From Annona cherimola (lineage: Eukaryota > Streptophyta > Magnoliopsida > Magnoliales > Annonaceae): a DNA stretch of 64,000 bases. The stretch lies in assembly GCA_030490835.1 (NCBI GenBank), contig CM059972.1:90381137-90445136 (forward strand), in the 5' to 3' direction. The position numbers and the translations under genes are program-made. Below, piece by piece: positions 1-13,255 of this stretch; position 1 is the stretch's first letter, and every line of letters starts with the position of its first letter. Below the pieces are notes generated by a model, which ran no database searches, was not told the origin of the DNA, and worked only from the letters and a program-made list of their open reading frames with translations.

Positions 1-2386
1 ACATAAGATTAATAGGAAATAGATGACATGATGGCTAAGCATTTATTAAAGTTATCTCAAGATAAGAGCGTACCTTCCCTCAATTGAAGATAGCCAACTC
101 ACAATAATGAAGAATAATGTCTTCACAAACCAAGGATGACCTAACCATCCTCAGATAATCATGAATGGGATAATCTCTTAGTCTACCAACTATAAGCAGA
201 TGCGTCAATTAAAGAAAATCTTTAAGGAATGACCTCACAATATATCATCTAATATAGAGCACATTTATCGCTATCGAATATTATATAAAATTGATGAACT
301 ACAACAAAATTAAAAAAGCAGGACTCTAGGTCCCATTCATCCCACAATGTATAACCCTTCATGGATGAGTTTTGCCTACACTTGACAAACCCTTTGAAAG
401 GGCTAGCCAATTTTGGACTACGCTAGATACATGCCATAATTGTAAAAAACATTCATAATGCAATGTTCACGATCTCTCACCCCCTATTGGTTTTTGGGTC
501 GACCTTATTGTTAGTTCAACTATTTCCAATATAAACCTCACATGATAAATCCTTATCAGCTCCATTACTCTATGATTTAAACCTTCGTTTGGCTTAGATT
601 AACCCTCGGTTAAATTGAGACCTATCAATTATATTAATTAGCCAAAAACTTGTTGTCACTACCCTTAAGCAATCATTTAGCTAAATATGTATATTTAGGA
701 AAACGGTACATGTAGCTAAATAAATAAAACTAACACATGGTGGTTGGAGTGATAAAGAGTAGAATTCATCTTAAGCAAGGTCTCGATTTTGAGTCTTGTG
801 AAAGGAGAGATAAGTGTTGGAATAGTCTTAAGTAGATAAAAAAAATTTAAAATAAATAAAATAGTGATATTTTGGAGGTGCTTCAATGATGCTCGAAAGC
901 ATTGAATATTATTACCCCATTTTAGATGACTAAATCAATATCCAATTTACTTTTATCAGGGTACAGAAAACTTTCAATTAAAGTGTTAGGTGCATTAATA
1001 CCTACTTAAAATATGTAATCATGTGTACATTATAAAAGCACATAACTCCATTGATATATATATATATTACAATGTTATAATAATGTATAGAATGATTCAT
1101 TAATATTGGATAGGAATTTTAGATAGTTTGGTGTCAAATTAACAAATTTAAATTAATATAAATCAAATAATTTTTTTGTTGATTTTACACCTCCATTAGA
1201 TGATACCACGCTTATATTTTATTTTCACAAATTTAGTTTCCTAATTTAAAAATAATTTTAAATGTAGTGAGTAGATTGATGTTGATTTAACCCTCAAACC
1301 ATGACACCACACCGAAATCAAATGGTTTTTTTTTTACATGATCCACCACATTGTAGTAACACCCTGTACAAAACTTCATCCATAACCTAAACGAGTTATG
1401 ATCTTTTTAACGTTTTTATTGTTTTTTGTCTTTCATAAACTTATTAATCCAAGTGTATTCAATATATAAATCAAAATTTATCATTTTTGAGTTTTAAATA
1501 TAAATATATTTTAGTCATTTCAATTATTTAAAATGGCTAAATTACTTCCATGAATCCAGGTTTAAAAATCAACAAAATCTATGAATATTTTCAAAAATAG
1601 TATAATTATTTTATATACATCAAATATGCCTAGATTAATGGTTTATGAAAATTTTAAAAATTTGAAAATAAGATTTTTAACTCGAGCTAACAAATAACAA
1701 GATCATAGGTAGAGCGATAATGTACAAAATTTTAAGTTAAGAATCGTCATCTTGTTAGCACAAGCTAAAACCCCCTTTTCATTATTTTTTGTTTTTATAA
1801 ATCAATTAATATCTATGCATTTAGTCTGTAGACTAAATTTTATCATTTTTCCTGAATAATTTTATTTTCAAAATAGAGGTATTTTTGTCATTTTCAATGG
1901 TTACAAAGACGAAACTACATCTATATTTAAAAATCTAAAAGAATATTTATAAATCTTTGGAATAGTTAAACTTTGTTTATAAATTAATTACGCTAGACTC
2001 ATAAGTTTATAAAAATTAAAATAAAAAATGTACTTTTTGTATTGGGTTAATAACTAGTCTTGTTATGCTCGATTAACAACATTAGCCCATCATTATTCCA
2101 CCATTCAAATTAATCTACCACTATTCCTCGACAACTAAGGTTGTAACCTTTTAATAAAAAGTCAAGATCTCGTTACCTCTAATTAAGAAAATCACTTCTT
2201 AGCTTGGAAAAAAAATCTTTTTAAAAATTTAATTTTTTTATAAAACTATTAGTTTAAGTACATATCACTTATATAACAAGTTTTGTTATTCTTCGAGATG
2301 TATATATATTATTTTTAAATATGGGAGTATTTTAGTGATTTCTTGTATTTAAAAATACAAAAATGGCAAATTTTATTACATAAGTT
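1..2386. other. AT-rich stretch, no gene seen
   Basis: No reading frame here resembles a protein I recognise. The sequence is AT-rich. Around 1480-1650, 1830-2010 and 2250-2386 it contains short, partly self-complementary segments similar to the fold-back repeats found at 26181 and 28088 (shared blocks such as CTAGATTAATGGTTTA). A short TA run lies near 1054-1066. Confidence 0.5.
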
Positions 2387-2391
2387 CAATA

Positions 2392-3985
2392 TGTTGGTCC
2401 CGAGTTTGTAGCAAAACCCAAGAGGGGAGGGGTGAATTGAGTTCTTGAAAATTCTTTCGTAATTAGAAGCTTAACCCCTTGAGAGTTTTAGTCCCCTTGA
2501 ATGAAAAACGTAAAATATAAAAGTAATTAAAAATAAACTCAAAAAATTATAGTAGTTCGGGACAATCCTCCCTACTCTACTCCTCCAAGAGCACACGTAC
2601 CTTGGGTTCCACTAAGCACAATAGTGATATACTCAGAGCACTTGCTCTCTTCTAGATTCCAGCTCTAAGAGGCCTTTTATAGACTTAGCACAAGTAGATG
2701 ACAAGTTACACTCCTGTCACACGCTATTTTGCCTTCACTCGGTCTTAGTCTCCAATACTAAACTAAGTAGAACACAAATGAATAATAAAGAGAAAATGAT
2801 GTTACACTTTACATATGTGTAGAAAATAATTTTCTGCGCAGAGAAGAACTTGTAGAATGAATTGCTGATGGAGCAGTTCAACACTTACAATTTTGTTACT
2901 GAGTTCTTCTTGGAAACTTTTTTTTAGATCACATGAATGCTTGAGAATAAAGAGGTTGAACTCATTCAATGCTTTCTCTCTACCCTTTCTCATCCATTTG
3001 AAGTGTCTTAAATAGGGCAGAGTAAATTCGAATGTTTGGAGGTAAGTGGCGAGCATTTAATGCGCCAATGTTTGAATTTTTTCGATTGTTGCAATTCAAG
3101 TCACACTTCGAGTCGACCTTGGATGCGACTTCAGATGCGACTTCATCCAAGTCGCAGACTAGCGTCGACTTGGGTTGCGACTTCGATCTTCAGTTCTTCT
3201 GTTAAGTTCTAGACTTGAGTCGACTTGGTCTCAAACTTGACTCATCTCGCAGGTGAGGTTGACTTGGATTGCGACTTCACCAACTAATTGACTTCTTGGA
3301 ACTTTGACATAATGTGATCTTCATTTGCTTGTTTTCCTTTCTTTGTTTCTTCATAATTCATACTTATAAATCTTCATTTGTATTTGAGGTTTATTCATTC
3401 TTCTTGAAAATTGAGCTTGATCAATCTCTCTCGACCATTTGATGAAAGCTTAATGTATCTTTAGCTCAAGATTGTCATTCTTCTATGATTTTGATTTCAA
3501 CTTTTTGAGTTTAGTGTTTGGGATCAACTTGATTTGCCACTCCATTCAAGTCGTAGGTTTGAGTTGACTTCATGTGCGACTTCACCCAAGTCGCATGACG
3601 AGGTCGACTTGGATTGCGACTTGACTCTGTTAACTTCAACTTTAGTCTCTGAAAATATTCCAAGTTGCTGATAGAGTTGACTTGAAGTTGCGACTTCACC
3701 GAAGTCGTATGCGAAGTCGACTTCAGTTGCGACTTCGTCTGCTCAAGTGTCCATATTTCAGTACTGTAAAAAAAAATAGAATTTGAAGTCAACTTCGATA
3801 TCAACTTCACCTAAGTCAATGCTTAAGTCAACTTGGCATGTGACTTGACCTGTCAAGCTTTTGATTGTTGAATTTTATAATCCTTGAAACCACTTGACAC
3901 CTTTGTTAGTACCTCGATATTATTCAAATTGAGTTGTTAATCATCAAAATATGGATTGTGCTTAATTTGTCATATGTTTACAACA
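2392..3985 (-). mobile_element. Solo LTR of the AAGTCGACTT-rich family
   Basis: A 1594-bp terminal repeat starting TGTTGG and ending CAACA on the + strand, flanked by a perfect 5-bp duplication CAATA (2387-2391 and 3986-3990). Read on the - strand it matches the LTR at 7032-8662, including the start (TGTTGTAAAC against TGTTGTTAAC, then GATGATTAACAA) and the end (GACCAACA type). It has no internal domain on either side, so it is a solo LTR. The body has many copies of AAGTCGACTT, AAGTCGCA and TGCGACTT. The host DNA on both sides looks like one fold-back repeat, with TACTTAGATTAATAG resuming right after the duplication. Confidence 0.88.
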
Positions 3986-4465
3986 CAATATACTTAGATT
4001 AATAGTTTTATAAAAATAAAAATTTTAAAAAATAATTTTTTGGCTTGTGTTAAGAATTGAATTTCTTAACCTAGATTAAAATTGGATTAGAGTACAAGTT
4101 AATCATAGGTCAACAAAGCAAGTTGAAAATGGATTAAGTTACATAAAAAATCAAATGATAAATTATTAAATTATAATTCTAAACAAAAACCACAAGGAAC
4201 GTAATGCTAATGAATTATTTAAATTTGAAGACTAATTTTCATATTTGAAACAGTGAAATTTCAAACTTTTTTTATTTTTGAAGCTTACAATAGAAGTAAG
4301 ACAAAAATGCAATCATTAAAAACAAAGACATTCTTTGATAAAAAAATAACAAAGACATCCCGAATAAGCATGAGGCATAAAGAAAGAATGCGGTTATTAA
4401 ATAGGCTAGCGCATTAGTGGGTTGTCAAGATTTTTTTATTGTATCGAAACTTTACATTATAAGGA

Positions 4466-6320
4466 TATTCACAATCTCACCACAAGTGCACGAGTCTTAG
4501 ATTGTACTATATAAAATATCGATTCAAAGGGAATTTGGGTCTTAAAACTTTATTTTTAAGCAATTTTATATCAAATATCAAGAGGCTAAAGTGGAAAAAA
4601 AATTTAGAAAAGTGAAATAGAAAATAGAATTTAGACTTAGATAGAAAATTCGAAAGCAACGATGAGAGTACCTAGGATCTAGGGTTTCACATGCGTCTTT
4701 TGCAATGGGTAGTGATATGATTATTTAATTTAAATATTATTTGTTAAAGGAAAACAAATCCTAATTTATTATTGCACCTTCTCTCGAAACTTACAAGGCT
4801 TGACCGTAATTTATTCTTAATCATTTATGCTCATGGGATTAAGTCAATTGAGATTCATTAAGTTTTATGGCCGTTTTTGAATTTCTCAAAGTCATCATGT
4901 CTATTCTCATGATTTTAGATTTTCAGGTTTAATACCTTAATTGTTGTATATTAGACTTTCACCTCTCGGTTCCATCACTTAATATATATAAAATCATTGC
5001 CAAAGTAGGAGCTCAAACACTAGGAAATTATTAAAATACAATATATTAAATTAACAACAATATCCATCATAAATAAATCAAAATTAAAATCTAGATTAAG
5101 GGCTTAGTCGAGTATGTTTAAGTCCAAAATAAAATTTAAATTCAAATCCATCTTAAATAAGATAATTAATCAAATGGAATAAAGAAAGAAAAACTCTGAC
5201 GGTGCTCTCCTCCTTCTCTCCAACCGTTGCTCTCTCTCTTAAATTCTCTCCTCAAATGTTCTGCTCTCCATTTTTTCTGTGTAATTCCCTCCCGGTTTCC
5301 TACTCTCAAATCCCTTTTTATATTATTCTCAAAATTACCGCAAACGTAAAAACAATTTGCTATGCTGCTGGAACGTGGTTTGATTGCCTAGTTGCGTATA
5401 TTTAATCCCGCAAGAGATGGCGTGGATGGCTGAATTTGATTTGGACACATCTAGACTTGAATTGCGTAAGGCTTGATCGGTGCACAAATTTTTTGGTTGC
5501 TTGAATTATATGGCTTAGATTTGATTTATTGGATGCTGAATATATGACGTATTAAAATGCGCTGCATGCATGAACTATTTGGTTCAAAGTTTTGGATGTT
5601 GCTAATTATCAAACGGTTGTTTGCCTTGGAGATATTTGGGTTGCCGAGAACTAAATTTCTGGACGATGTGGATTTCTGATTATATGGTAGGCTCTGATTC
5701 GCATGTGATCTTCATGATCTGCATAATGGACAGTTTAGAATAGGCGCTGAATTATGCATGCCGATTTTTTGGACATGATCTTGCTGGTCATTAGCTTAAG
5801 CTGTGAAATTGCAACTTGAAATTTGGACGACTTAGATCTATGCATGGAGAACTACTGATCTTGTGCTTGGACACTGGATGGTCTAGATCATGGCCAGCTA
5901 GAATTTTGGACATTCAGATGCATGATTGGGTGGTGAATAATTATGGATGGTCTGGATCATCTGATTTTGCTGAATTTCTAGTTTTAAATGGTGGGACTTC
6001 TTGAACTTGTAAAACCTGCATAAAAGGTATTTAAATAATTAATTCATGTTAGTAAACAGTTGGTGAACAGATTAAAAATTATTCGAAGCTCAATTATTGC
6101 ACAAAGTCATATCAAACATAATTTATTTAATGACAACGAACAAAACAGTAATTTTAAGCCAAAAAATCACAAAAATTATTTAAATCACATTGAAATTAAC
6201 ACTTAATGTCTAAATGGTGCCAAAATATATTTTAAAGTAAATTTCACATTAAACTCAAATAATTACCCACCAAATTGGCAAAAAATATCCACAAAATATA
6301 TCGCTATCTACCAATTATCA
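4466..6320 (-). mobile_element. Solo LTR, related to the gypsy LTR family at 42-62 kb
   Basis: A 1855-bp repeat flanked by a perfect 5-bp duplication AAGGA (4461-4465 and 6321-6325). On the - strand it begins TGATAATTGG and ends GATTGTGAATA, so the terminal CA has mutated to TA. The block near 4480-4540 (CACAAGTGCACGAG, then TATAAAATATCGATTC) is shared with the LTRs at 41984, 49904 and 52282, which marks it as a relative. There is no coding domain; the short open frames at 5202 and 5816 lie wholly within the LTR and look fortuitous. Confidence 0.82.
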
Positions 6321-6720
6321 AAGGAGATACTATTAGAACTCATCCTTACACACTCGATGTAATATCACAAACCTAAGCCCTGGTTCATGGGTTTTCTTGA
6401 TTTATTTGACTAGTTAAAGAACCCAACCCATGATCAACCCCTCTAAGAAATGATTCAATAAATTCATGTATCTCCTAATTTTTATTTTAATTTTTTAAAG
6501 TATAAATATTTTATTTTGTTTAACATTCCATGGTTGTTTTATCATGCCACAAAAAATGTATATATCAAAAACTTATATTTTGTAAAAGTTAATTATCTTT
6601 AGAGAGTGAATTTATAATTATTATTTTTTTTTCAAAATATAACGTATATAAAATTCTTAAATACATGTTATTTTCGATGAAAAAATAAAAAATATACAAA
6701 TAAATATGATAAATAGATTA

Positions 6721-9700
6721 TGTGAACTCAATTGGAAATTTTGCAAATCAAGGACTATCCATGTTTCGATATTAACAGCCAAATTCAAGAATATTTAAGG
6801 GACTAATATGTTTGATTTTATGTTTGAATTACAATTTTTGAATATGAAATTAAACAATCAAATTTTCATCGCTAAGCAAATTTCAGCATTGATTGGGTCA
6901 AGTCGACCCCAGTCAACTTCAAGTGACATTCTAGAGACTAAAAGAACAATGTGAATGGTTGATAAGTCAAAGTCGCACCTCAAGTCGACTTGGCATGGGA
7001 CTTAGGTGAAGTCGAAAATCAAAGTTCATTCTGTTGTTAACGAATAATAAATTAAGAACAATCTATGTTTTGATGATTAACAATTCAATTTGAGAGATTT
7101 TAAAGCACTAACATATGTGTTGAGATGTTTTAAGGATTAGATACTTTAGGTTCGAAACTTGGCAGGACAAGTCACACGCCAAGTCAACTTAGGCATCGAC
7201 TTAGATAAAGTCGATATCGAAGTCGACTCAAGCATTGACTTCAAAGGATCATTTTTTAACAACATTGATAATGTGGACATGTGACCGGGCGAAGTCGCAA
7301 CTAAAGTCGACTTCGCTTGCGACTTGAGGGTAAATTTGCAACCCAAATCAACTCTGTCAATGACTTGAAGTATCTTCAGAGGTTCGAAGCTGAATCTAAT
7401 AAAGTCAAGTCACAACCGAAATTCACTCCAAATACGACTTTGAAGAAGTCACACATGAAGCCAACTCATACATATGACTTGAGTGGAGTTGCAAACCAAG
7501 TTAACCCCAGCATTCAACTTTGATACAAGAAGATCAAATCATGACGTTTCAAGCCCTAGGATGATAAGTTTGGCTTAAGGAACCTCATTCTAACATGATT
7601 AAAGATCCGAGGCAATTTCATCCAAGAATGCTCAAATGAACATGACCAAGCTCAATAATCAAGAAGTTCCAAAGCTCACATGCACAAATGAAGACTTATG
7701 AGGATAAAATATGAAGAAACAAAGGCAACTATCCTAAAGGATCAAGTTTACACTATGCAAAGGTTAAAATAAACCAAGTAGAGAGTGAAGTTGCAACCCA
7801 AGTCGACTTCACCTGCGACATGGGTCAAGTCTGAGATGAAGTCGACTTGAAATGGAATCTAATTGAAGAGCTGAAGACCAAAGTCGTAACCCACATCGAC
7901 TGCAGTTCGCGACTTAGGCAAAGTCACTCGAGGTTGACTTCAAGTGCAACTTGAATCACAATAGTTAGAAAAATTCTAATGTTAGAGCAGTAAATGCATG
8001 CCACCTACCATCAAATGTTCGAATTTACTCCTCTTCTATTTAATATACGTCAAATGGAAGGGAGGGGTTAGCTAGTACATTGATTAAGCTTCACCTTTCA
8101 ACTTTCTAGCATTAAAATACTCATTAAGGAGATCTATAAGAACAACTTTGCTCTTTGACTACAAGCGCTCAAGTGTTCATCAATTTGTTTACTCTACAAG
8201 TTCTTCTACAAGTTAAAAATTTGCTTACACATATGTAAAGTGTATATCCTTGTTTCCATTCCTTTTATTTGTGATTCCACTTGATTGAGTGTTGGAGATT
8301 AAGACCAAGTGAAAGCAAAGTATTATGTAATTGGAGTATGACTTGCCACCTACTTGTGCAAAATTTGTAAAGGCCCCCTAAAGTTGAAAGCTGAAAGAAA
8401 GCAAGTGCTTTAATTGCATTTCCATTGGCATAGTAGAACTCAAGACACAAAGTTGTGTTCTTGGAGGAGTAGAGTAGGGAGGGTTGTCCTGAACCACTAT
8501 AATCTCTTGTATTTGTTTTGCTTCCTCTACTTGTTATCTCATTTTTCACATTTTTTATTCAAGAGGACTTACAAAGGAGGTTACAAGTAATACACCAAAA
8601 TATTTTTAAGAACTCAATTTACTCATCCCCTGTTGGGTTTTTCCATTAACTCAGGACCAACACACTCTATCTTTGACTTGGATTCCGTTGGGTGGCTAAA
8701 AGTTGCTTTAACTGTGGTTAGAAAGTTAAAGTCAAAAACCAAGTTGACTTCACCTTGCAACTTGAGTGAAGTGGGTACGAAGTTGATCCACTTCTAAGAC
8801 TTAATATTCTATAAGATAACTATGCAAATTTGGCTAAGTACCTGAAGTGAAGTCATATACCTAAGTAAACTTCACTTGCGACTTGGGTACAATCCAAGAC
8901 TAAGTCGACTCAAGTTATAGACTCAAAATAATAGAAGATCAAGAGATAAAGTTTTAAAGCGCCAAGCTCTCAACGTTCAGTAATGTTATACACCAAGTCG
9001 GCTTCACTTGCGAATTAGGTCAAGTCCAATGACCAAGTCAACTTAAGGACCTGAAAAATATAAAACAAAGAAGGAAAGTTCTATGGAATGAAGAGGATGA
9101 CCAACATTTCACTCCTACTTCAGTATGTGACTTGGGCGAGCTCACATCCAAAGTCTACTCCATATGCAACTTGAGTCGCAATAGTTGAAAAAATTCGAAC
9201 ATGGAACATTTAATGCACGTAAGCTACCCTCCAGTGTTAAAAGAACTCCCGCAACTATTTAAGAATTGTCAAGAGAAGTTATAAGGATTAGTTAGAGCAT
9301 TCATTGAGCCTTCACCTTCCTACTTTCAAGTGATTAATTGTGCATTTAGTGTTTTACAATGAGAGACTCTCATTTTCACTACAAAGGGCTACAAGTTCTC
9401 ATTTTCTTCAAGTACCCAAGGGTCTTCTCAAGTGTTAAAATATCCTACAAAATCTGTAAAGTTTAGATTTCTTTATTTCAATTATTTTTATTGTATTGTG
9501 GTGCTTAGCATGGTGTTCGAGACCAACACCAAGTTTAGACAAATAGTATGCGATTGGAGTAGAGCTCACTGTTTGCTTATAATCATTGTAAAGGCTCCCT
9601 AGAACTATAATCAAGAAGAAAGCAAAGATTCTATTTGTAATCTTTGTTGAAGTAGTGGAACCTAAGATATAAAAAAGTATATGCTTCAAAGAGTAGAGTA

Positions 9701-9884
9701 GGAAAGGTTGTCCAAACTACTATAATTTATTGTGTCTCTTATAGTTGTTGTTCTACTTATTTTTGCTCTATCTAGCCCTCTCCATTTCATTTAAGGGGAT
9801 TGAATTCACAATGAGCTAAGTTTTAAATTAAGAGTCCAATTCACCCCTCATCCTTTGGGTTTTATCGTAAACTCATGACCAACA
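6721..9884 (+). repeat. 5' LTR, interrupted by a solo LTR
   Basis: It aligns with the 3' LTR at 13256-14756 from the opening TGTGAACTCAATTGG to the closing ACTCATGACCAACA. The match is broken at 7032-8662 by another LTR of the same family and resumes at GGTGGCTAAAAGTTG (against GGATAACTAAAAGTTG in the 3' LTR). Without the insertion and its duplicated 5 bp it is about 1528 bp, close to the 1501 bp of the 3' LTR. Confidence 0.85.
7032..8662 (+). mobile_element. Solo LTR nested in the 5' LTR
   Basis: A 1631-bp repeat starting TGTTGTTAACG and ending GGACCAACA, flanked by CATTC (7027-7031) and CACTC (8663-8667), a 5-bp duplication with one mismatch. It belongs to the same family as 2392-3985 but is inserted inside another member. 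A clear palindromic module lies at 7292-7325: AAGTCGCA, then AAGTCGACTT, then TGCGACTT. Confidence 0.82.
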
Positions 9885-10099
9885 AAAGCAGGTCTTTGAG
9901 TTTTTTATCAATGAGATCTATTAGAAATGACAAACTAATTAACTTTCATCCCTACTTTTGCTGAGGATGAGTCTTTCACAAGACCACCTCTATATGACAA
10001 AAATAACTTCATTATTGGAGTTGGGGATGAAATAATTAATAATGGTCACTGAAATTGGACTCTTGAATAGTTATCCAAGATAGAATTACTCTACCTACA

Positions 10100-10990
10100 A
10101 ACGAAAAAGCCTCCAATTGAACTGAGGAGAAGGTAAGAATAATAAAGAGTAATGCGAAGGCAATGAACTCCTTGCTTTATGCTCTAACTGCTATAGAGTA
10201 TGATCGAGTGTCATCATGCTTAATTGTTAAAGAAATTATGAATACTCTAACTTCTATTTATGCGGGCATTTCTTAAGTCCAAGGGACAAGAAAAAATATT
10301 TTTATTGGAGAATTAGAAAATTTCAAGATGCTTAAAACTGAAAATATTTTTGATATGTTTGCTAAATTCTTAAAAATTATTAAAGTTCCTAAAGGCTTAG
10401 AAAAGGTTATTTCTGAGTCTGAGCAGATAATGAACATCCTATGAGCATTATCAAAGTCATGGATGCTGAAAATTACTGCAATCAAAGAAGCAAAGGATCA
10501 GAATACCTTAAAGCTCGAAGATCTTATTAGCTTATTAATGTTTGATAAGCTAATAAAGAAGAAGAAAAATGAAGAACATAACAAAGGGAAGAAGATTCTC
10601 ACGCTGAAGGCAACACATCAAAATTCAGACAAGTCTACATCATAAACTCAACATGAAGATGAAGAGATTACCTTTCTTACAAGAAAATTCAAAAAATTCG
10701 AGAGAAAAGAGAAGAATATAGGTTCCTTTAAGACCTACAATGAAAGAAGAAGAAGAGAAAAGAAGAAAGATGCTCTCAAGTGCTATAAATGCAGAGTGGG
10801 ACATACGCAAGCACTATGTTCCATGTCCGATGAGAACAAATCAAAGGAGAGGCAAGAAAAGAAAGAGAGAAAGTAGCTCAAGGAAGATTCTAAAGCAGAA
10901 AGGTAGAGGAATGTACATGAATGAGGACCCATCTTCATTGAGCGGTTCATCTAATGATGACCAAGAGGCTGCAAATTGTGCAAGATTTGT
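10100..10990 (+). pseudogene. Decayed copia-type gag (UBN2-like) with zinc knuckle
   Basis: Conceptual translation across stops gives phrases typical of Ty1/copia gag: NAKAMNSLLYALTAIEYDR, then ENIFDMFAKFLKII, SKSWMLKITAIKEAKDQNTL and LEDLISLLM. The longest open pieces are 10463-10645 and 10740-11000. A zinc knuckle at 10781-10819 reads CYKCRVGHTQALC. It has three residues between the second Cys and the His where the family has four, so one residue is missing. The protein would package element RNA in virus-like particles. In-frame stops near 10275 and 10442 and frame changes make it non-functional. It lies between the LTRs, just downstream of the 5' LTR. Confidence 0.8.
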
Positions 10991-11544
10991 TGTATGGTAA
11001 GAATTGAAGAGGAAAGCTCTCTAAATTACCTCATGCTCATGGAAATAATGGAAAGTAAACTCACATCAACAAACTAAACAAGTAATGATGAGGTAATCTC
11101 TAAACTAAATGACTCTCCTTCCAAATCCATTGACTCTTCTGCACATTAGTGTCTCAAATATACTGAGTTAGAATAATTACAATAAGCTTATGATTCACTA
11201 TTCAAAGAAATAAGAAAACTTGATAGCAAATACACCTTGAAAAAGAGACAATGTGACTCTAGGATAATTGTAAATGTATAATTAACTGAAAGAGTCAAGT
11301 TTCTAGTTGAGGAAACAAAGACTTTATCTATTGAAATTAAAATGGCAAGCATGCCCTCCAAACTCCCAGTATCTCATCCATCTTGTTCTACTACTATCGA
11401 AAAAGGGCCATGGCAGGTAAGGACGCTGATCGAGATGGCCCGGGAGGAAGCCACGAGCTTTCAAGCCTCTCAACGATGAAGGGTACATTTAATAAAGGTA
11501 ATCAATCTTCCACTTTACCTAAAGACCAAGAAAAAGTTATCTAA

Positions 11545-12640
11545 CAAGAAAGAATTAGGAGTTGAAAAAAGAAAAGGGACCCCTTTGCAACGGCCAATGT
11601 CATAGAAATGCCTATCACATATTTTAGAACTCCACAACATAGGAGATTCTACAAATTATTTTATGAAAGAAAAATCTTTCCACTAAAGATAATCTATTTT
11701 GAATTTCTGAAAAAGTAAAAATTTGGGATTGAGCAGTTGCTTGATTATCAGGGCGAGACAAATATATTAAAAGAAGAAGGGACAATATATCCAGATTTAA
11801 CACATCAATTTTATTATGCTTAGAGTTTAGAGGACTTAAATACTTTTGTGAAAGGCAAAGAGGTAAACGTCGAGCACATTCATAGTATTTCTAGAAGATC
11901 TACAAGGGACCAAATTGCTCAAATATTGAGAATACCATATGATAAAGAAGCTCTACCTAAAGGTCTTACACAATCTGAAATGTATAATCAATTGACAAAA
12001 AATAATAAATATGCCGAAGGGATGAAATTTCTTCACTATATGGATTTGCCTCTTTAATTGCGAGTTCTTAGACTACTAGTGACTCATTGCATTTATTGAA
12101 AAGGGGCAGGAATCAATTTAATTCCCAGAAGGCCACAATCCTATGGAAGTTGGTGAATAAAAGAAAGATCAACCTGCCATGATTGATTTTAGAGGCTCTC
12201 GAGTTGAATAAAGATAACTCGTGAGGGGTCCTCCCATGCAAAATGTGGTTCCAAAAGATTCTTATGTATTATGGGTTAATTTAAAAGGGGAGTCATTTGA
12301 AGTTTTAAAACCAACAAGCACAATCAACAAAGCTTTGCTCACAAGAATGAAAACTGACATAGAACATTTTAGGCAAGAAAGGATGCAAGCAAGAATGAGA
12401 GCAGAACAAGAACCACTTGCTCCAGAAACTCATGGGGAAGAGGCCCAATCTTAGGGGAGCATCCCCCACAACTACCATTCTCATTACCATCTTGCATCTA
12501 TCCATCCTGACATTTTTGAGCACCTAAATGCCATGGAGGCTAGATTGACCCAAGAGCTAAGCTCCGTTCAGTCATCCATCCTAACCATGCATAATAGCAA
12601 AAATAAACTAGAAAAAGACATCATATCCATTAAATAAAAA
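11545..12640 (+). pseudogene. Second internal ORF of the LTR element, plant-transposon-protein-like
   Basis: Reading through two stops (about 11718 and 11821), the frame gives RRFYKLFYERKIFPLK, LLDYQGETNILKEEGTIYPD, LTHQFYYA and RDQIAQILRIPYDKEALPKG. This pattern resembles the 'putative plant transposon protein' domain found in many plant retroelement polyproteins; the assignment is from memory of the family and is moderate. A later open piece (12221-12454) and a charged, coiled-coil-like tail (EHLNAMEARLTQELSSVQSS, near 12520-12580) follow. It stands where pol would normally be and is broken by stops. Confidence 0.55.
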
Positions 12641-13255
12641 CTTGCATCAGGCATTCGGCGATCAACCCATCCCTAGCCTCCCAGTTTTGATCCTTATTAG
12701 GAAGAATCTTGTGTTTCTCATTCCTCCATAAGGTTTAAATTACATTTTTCACTCCTATGATTCTCCTCACCCTCTCAGTTTACCCATGACCAAGAATCAT
12801 TCCCTATCACTCCACTTGCTTTTCGTAAGGCCTTCATTGCATTTCTTCGTCTCTTCTCCTTTTGATGATTGTAAAAAAGGAGGAGAGTTAAGTATATAGT
12901 TAGAGGAGTCTTTGTACTTTGGATTGGGTGCAATGTATTTAGGGACATTATGAATTTTTTTTTGAAACTTTTATGTTCAAACCTTGAAACTTTCATGTTC
13001 ACTATGTAAATCTTTACATAAATGAAGTGAAATGTTTCATTTTTATAGAAATTGGAATGATGACATGTGATACGTAATGTTCTTTTATCTTATGTTCTGT
13101 CAAATCTATTGTTAATCAATCTCTATTATGATCATGAATTTTCTTTGAAAGTTGAACAAAGAAAAGAAAATAGTTAGCAAGTTTAAATTCCTATTTATGT
13201 CAAGAGAAAGGCAAATTTCAAAATTGATTTTATCAATCATTCAAAAGGGGAATAT

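Noticed and set aside
2802..3810. Open frames of 84 and 99 residues on the - strand
   Set aside because: Both lie within a solo LTR and run through the AAGTCGACTT repeats.
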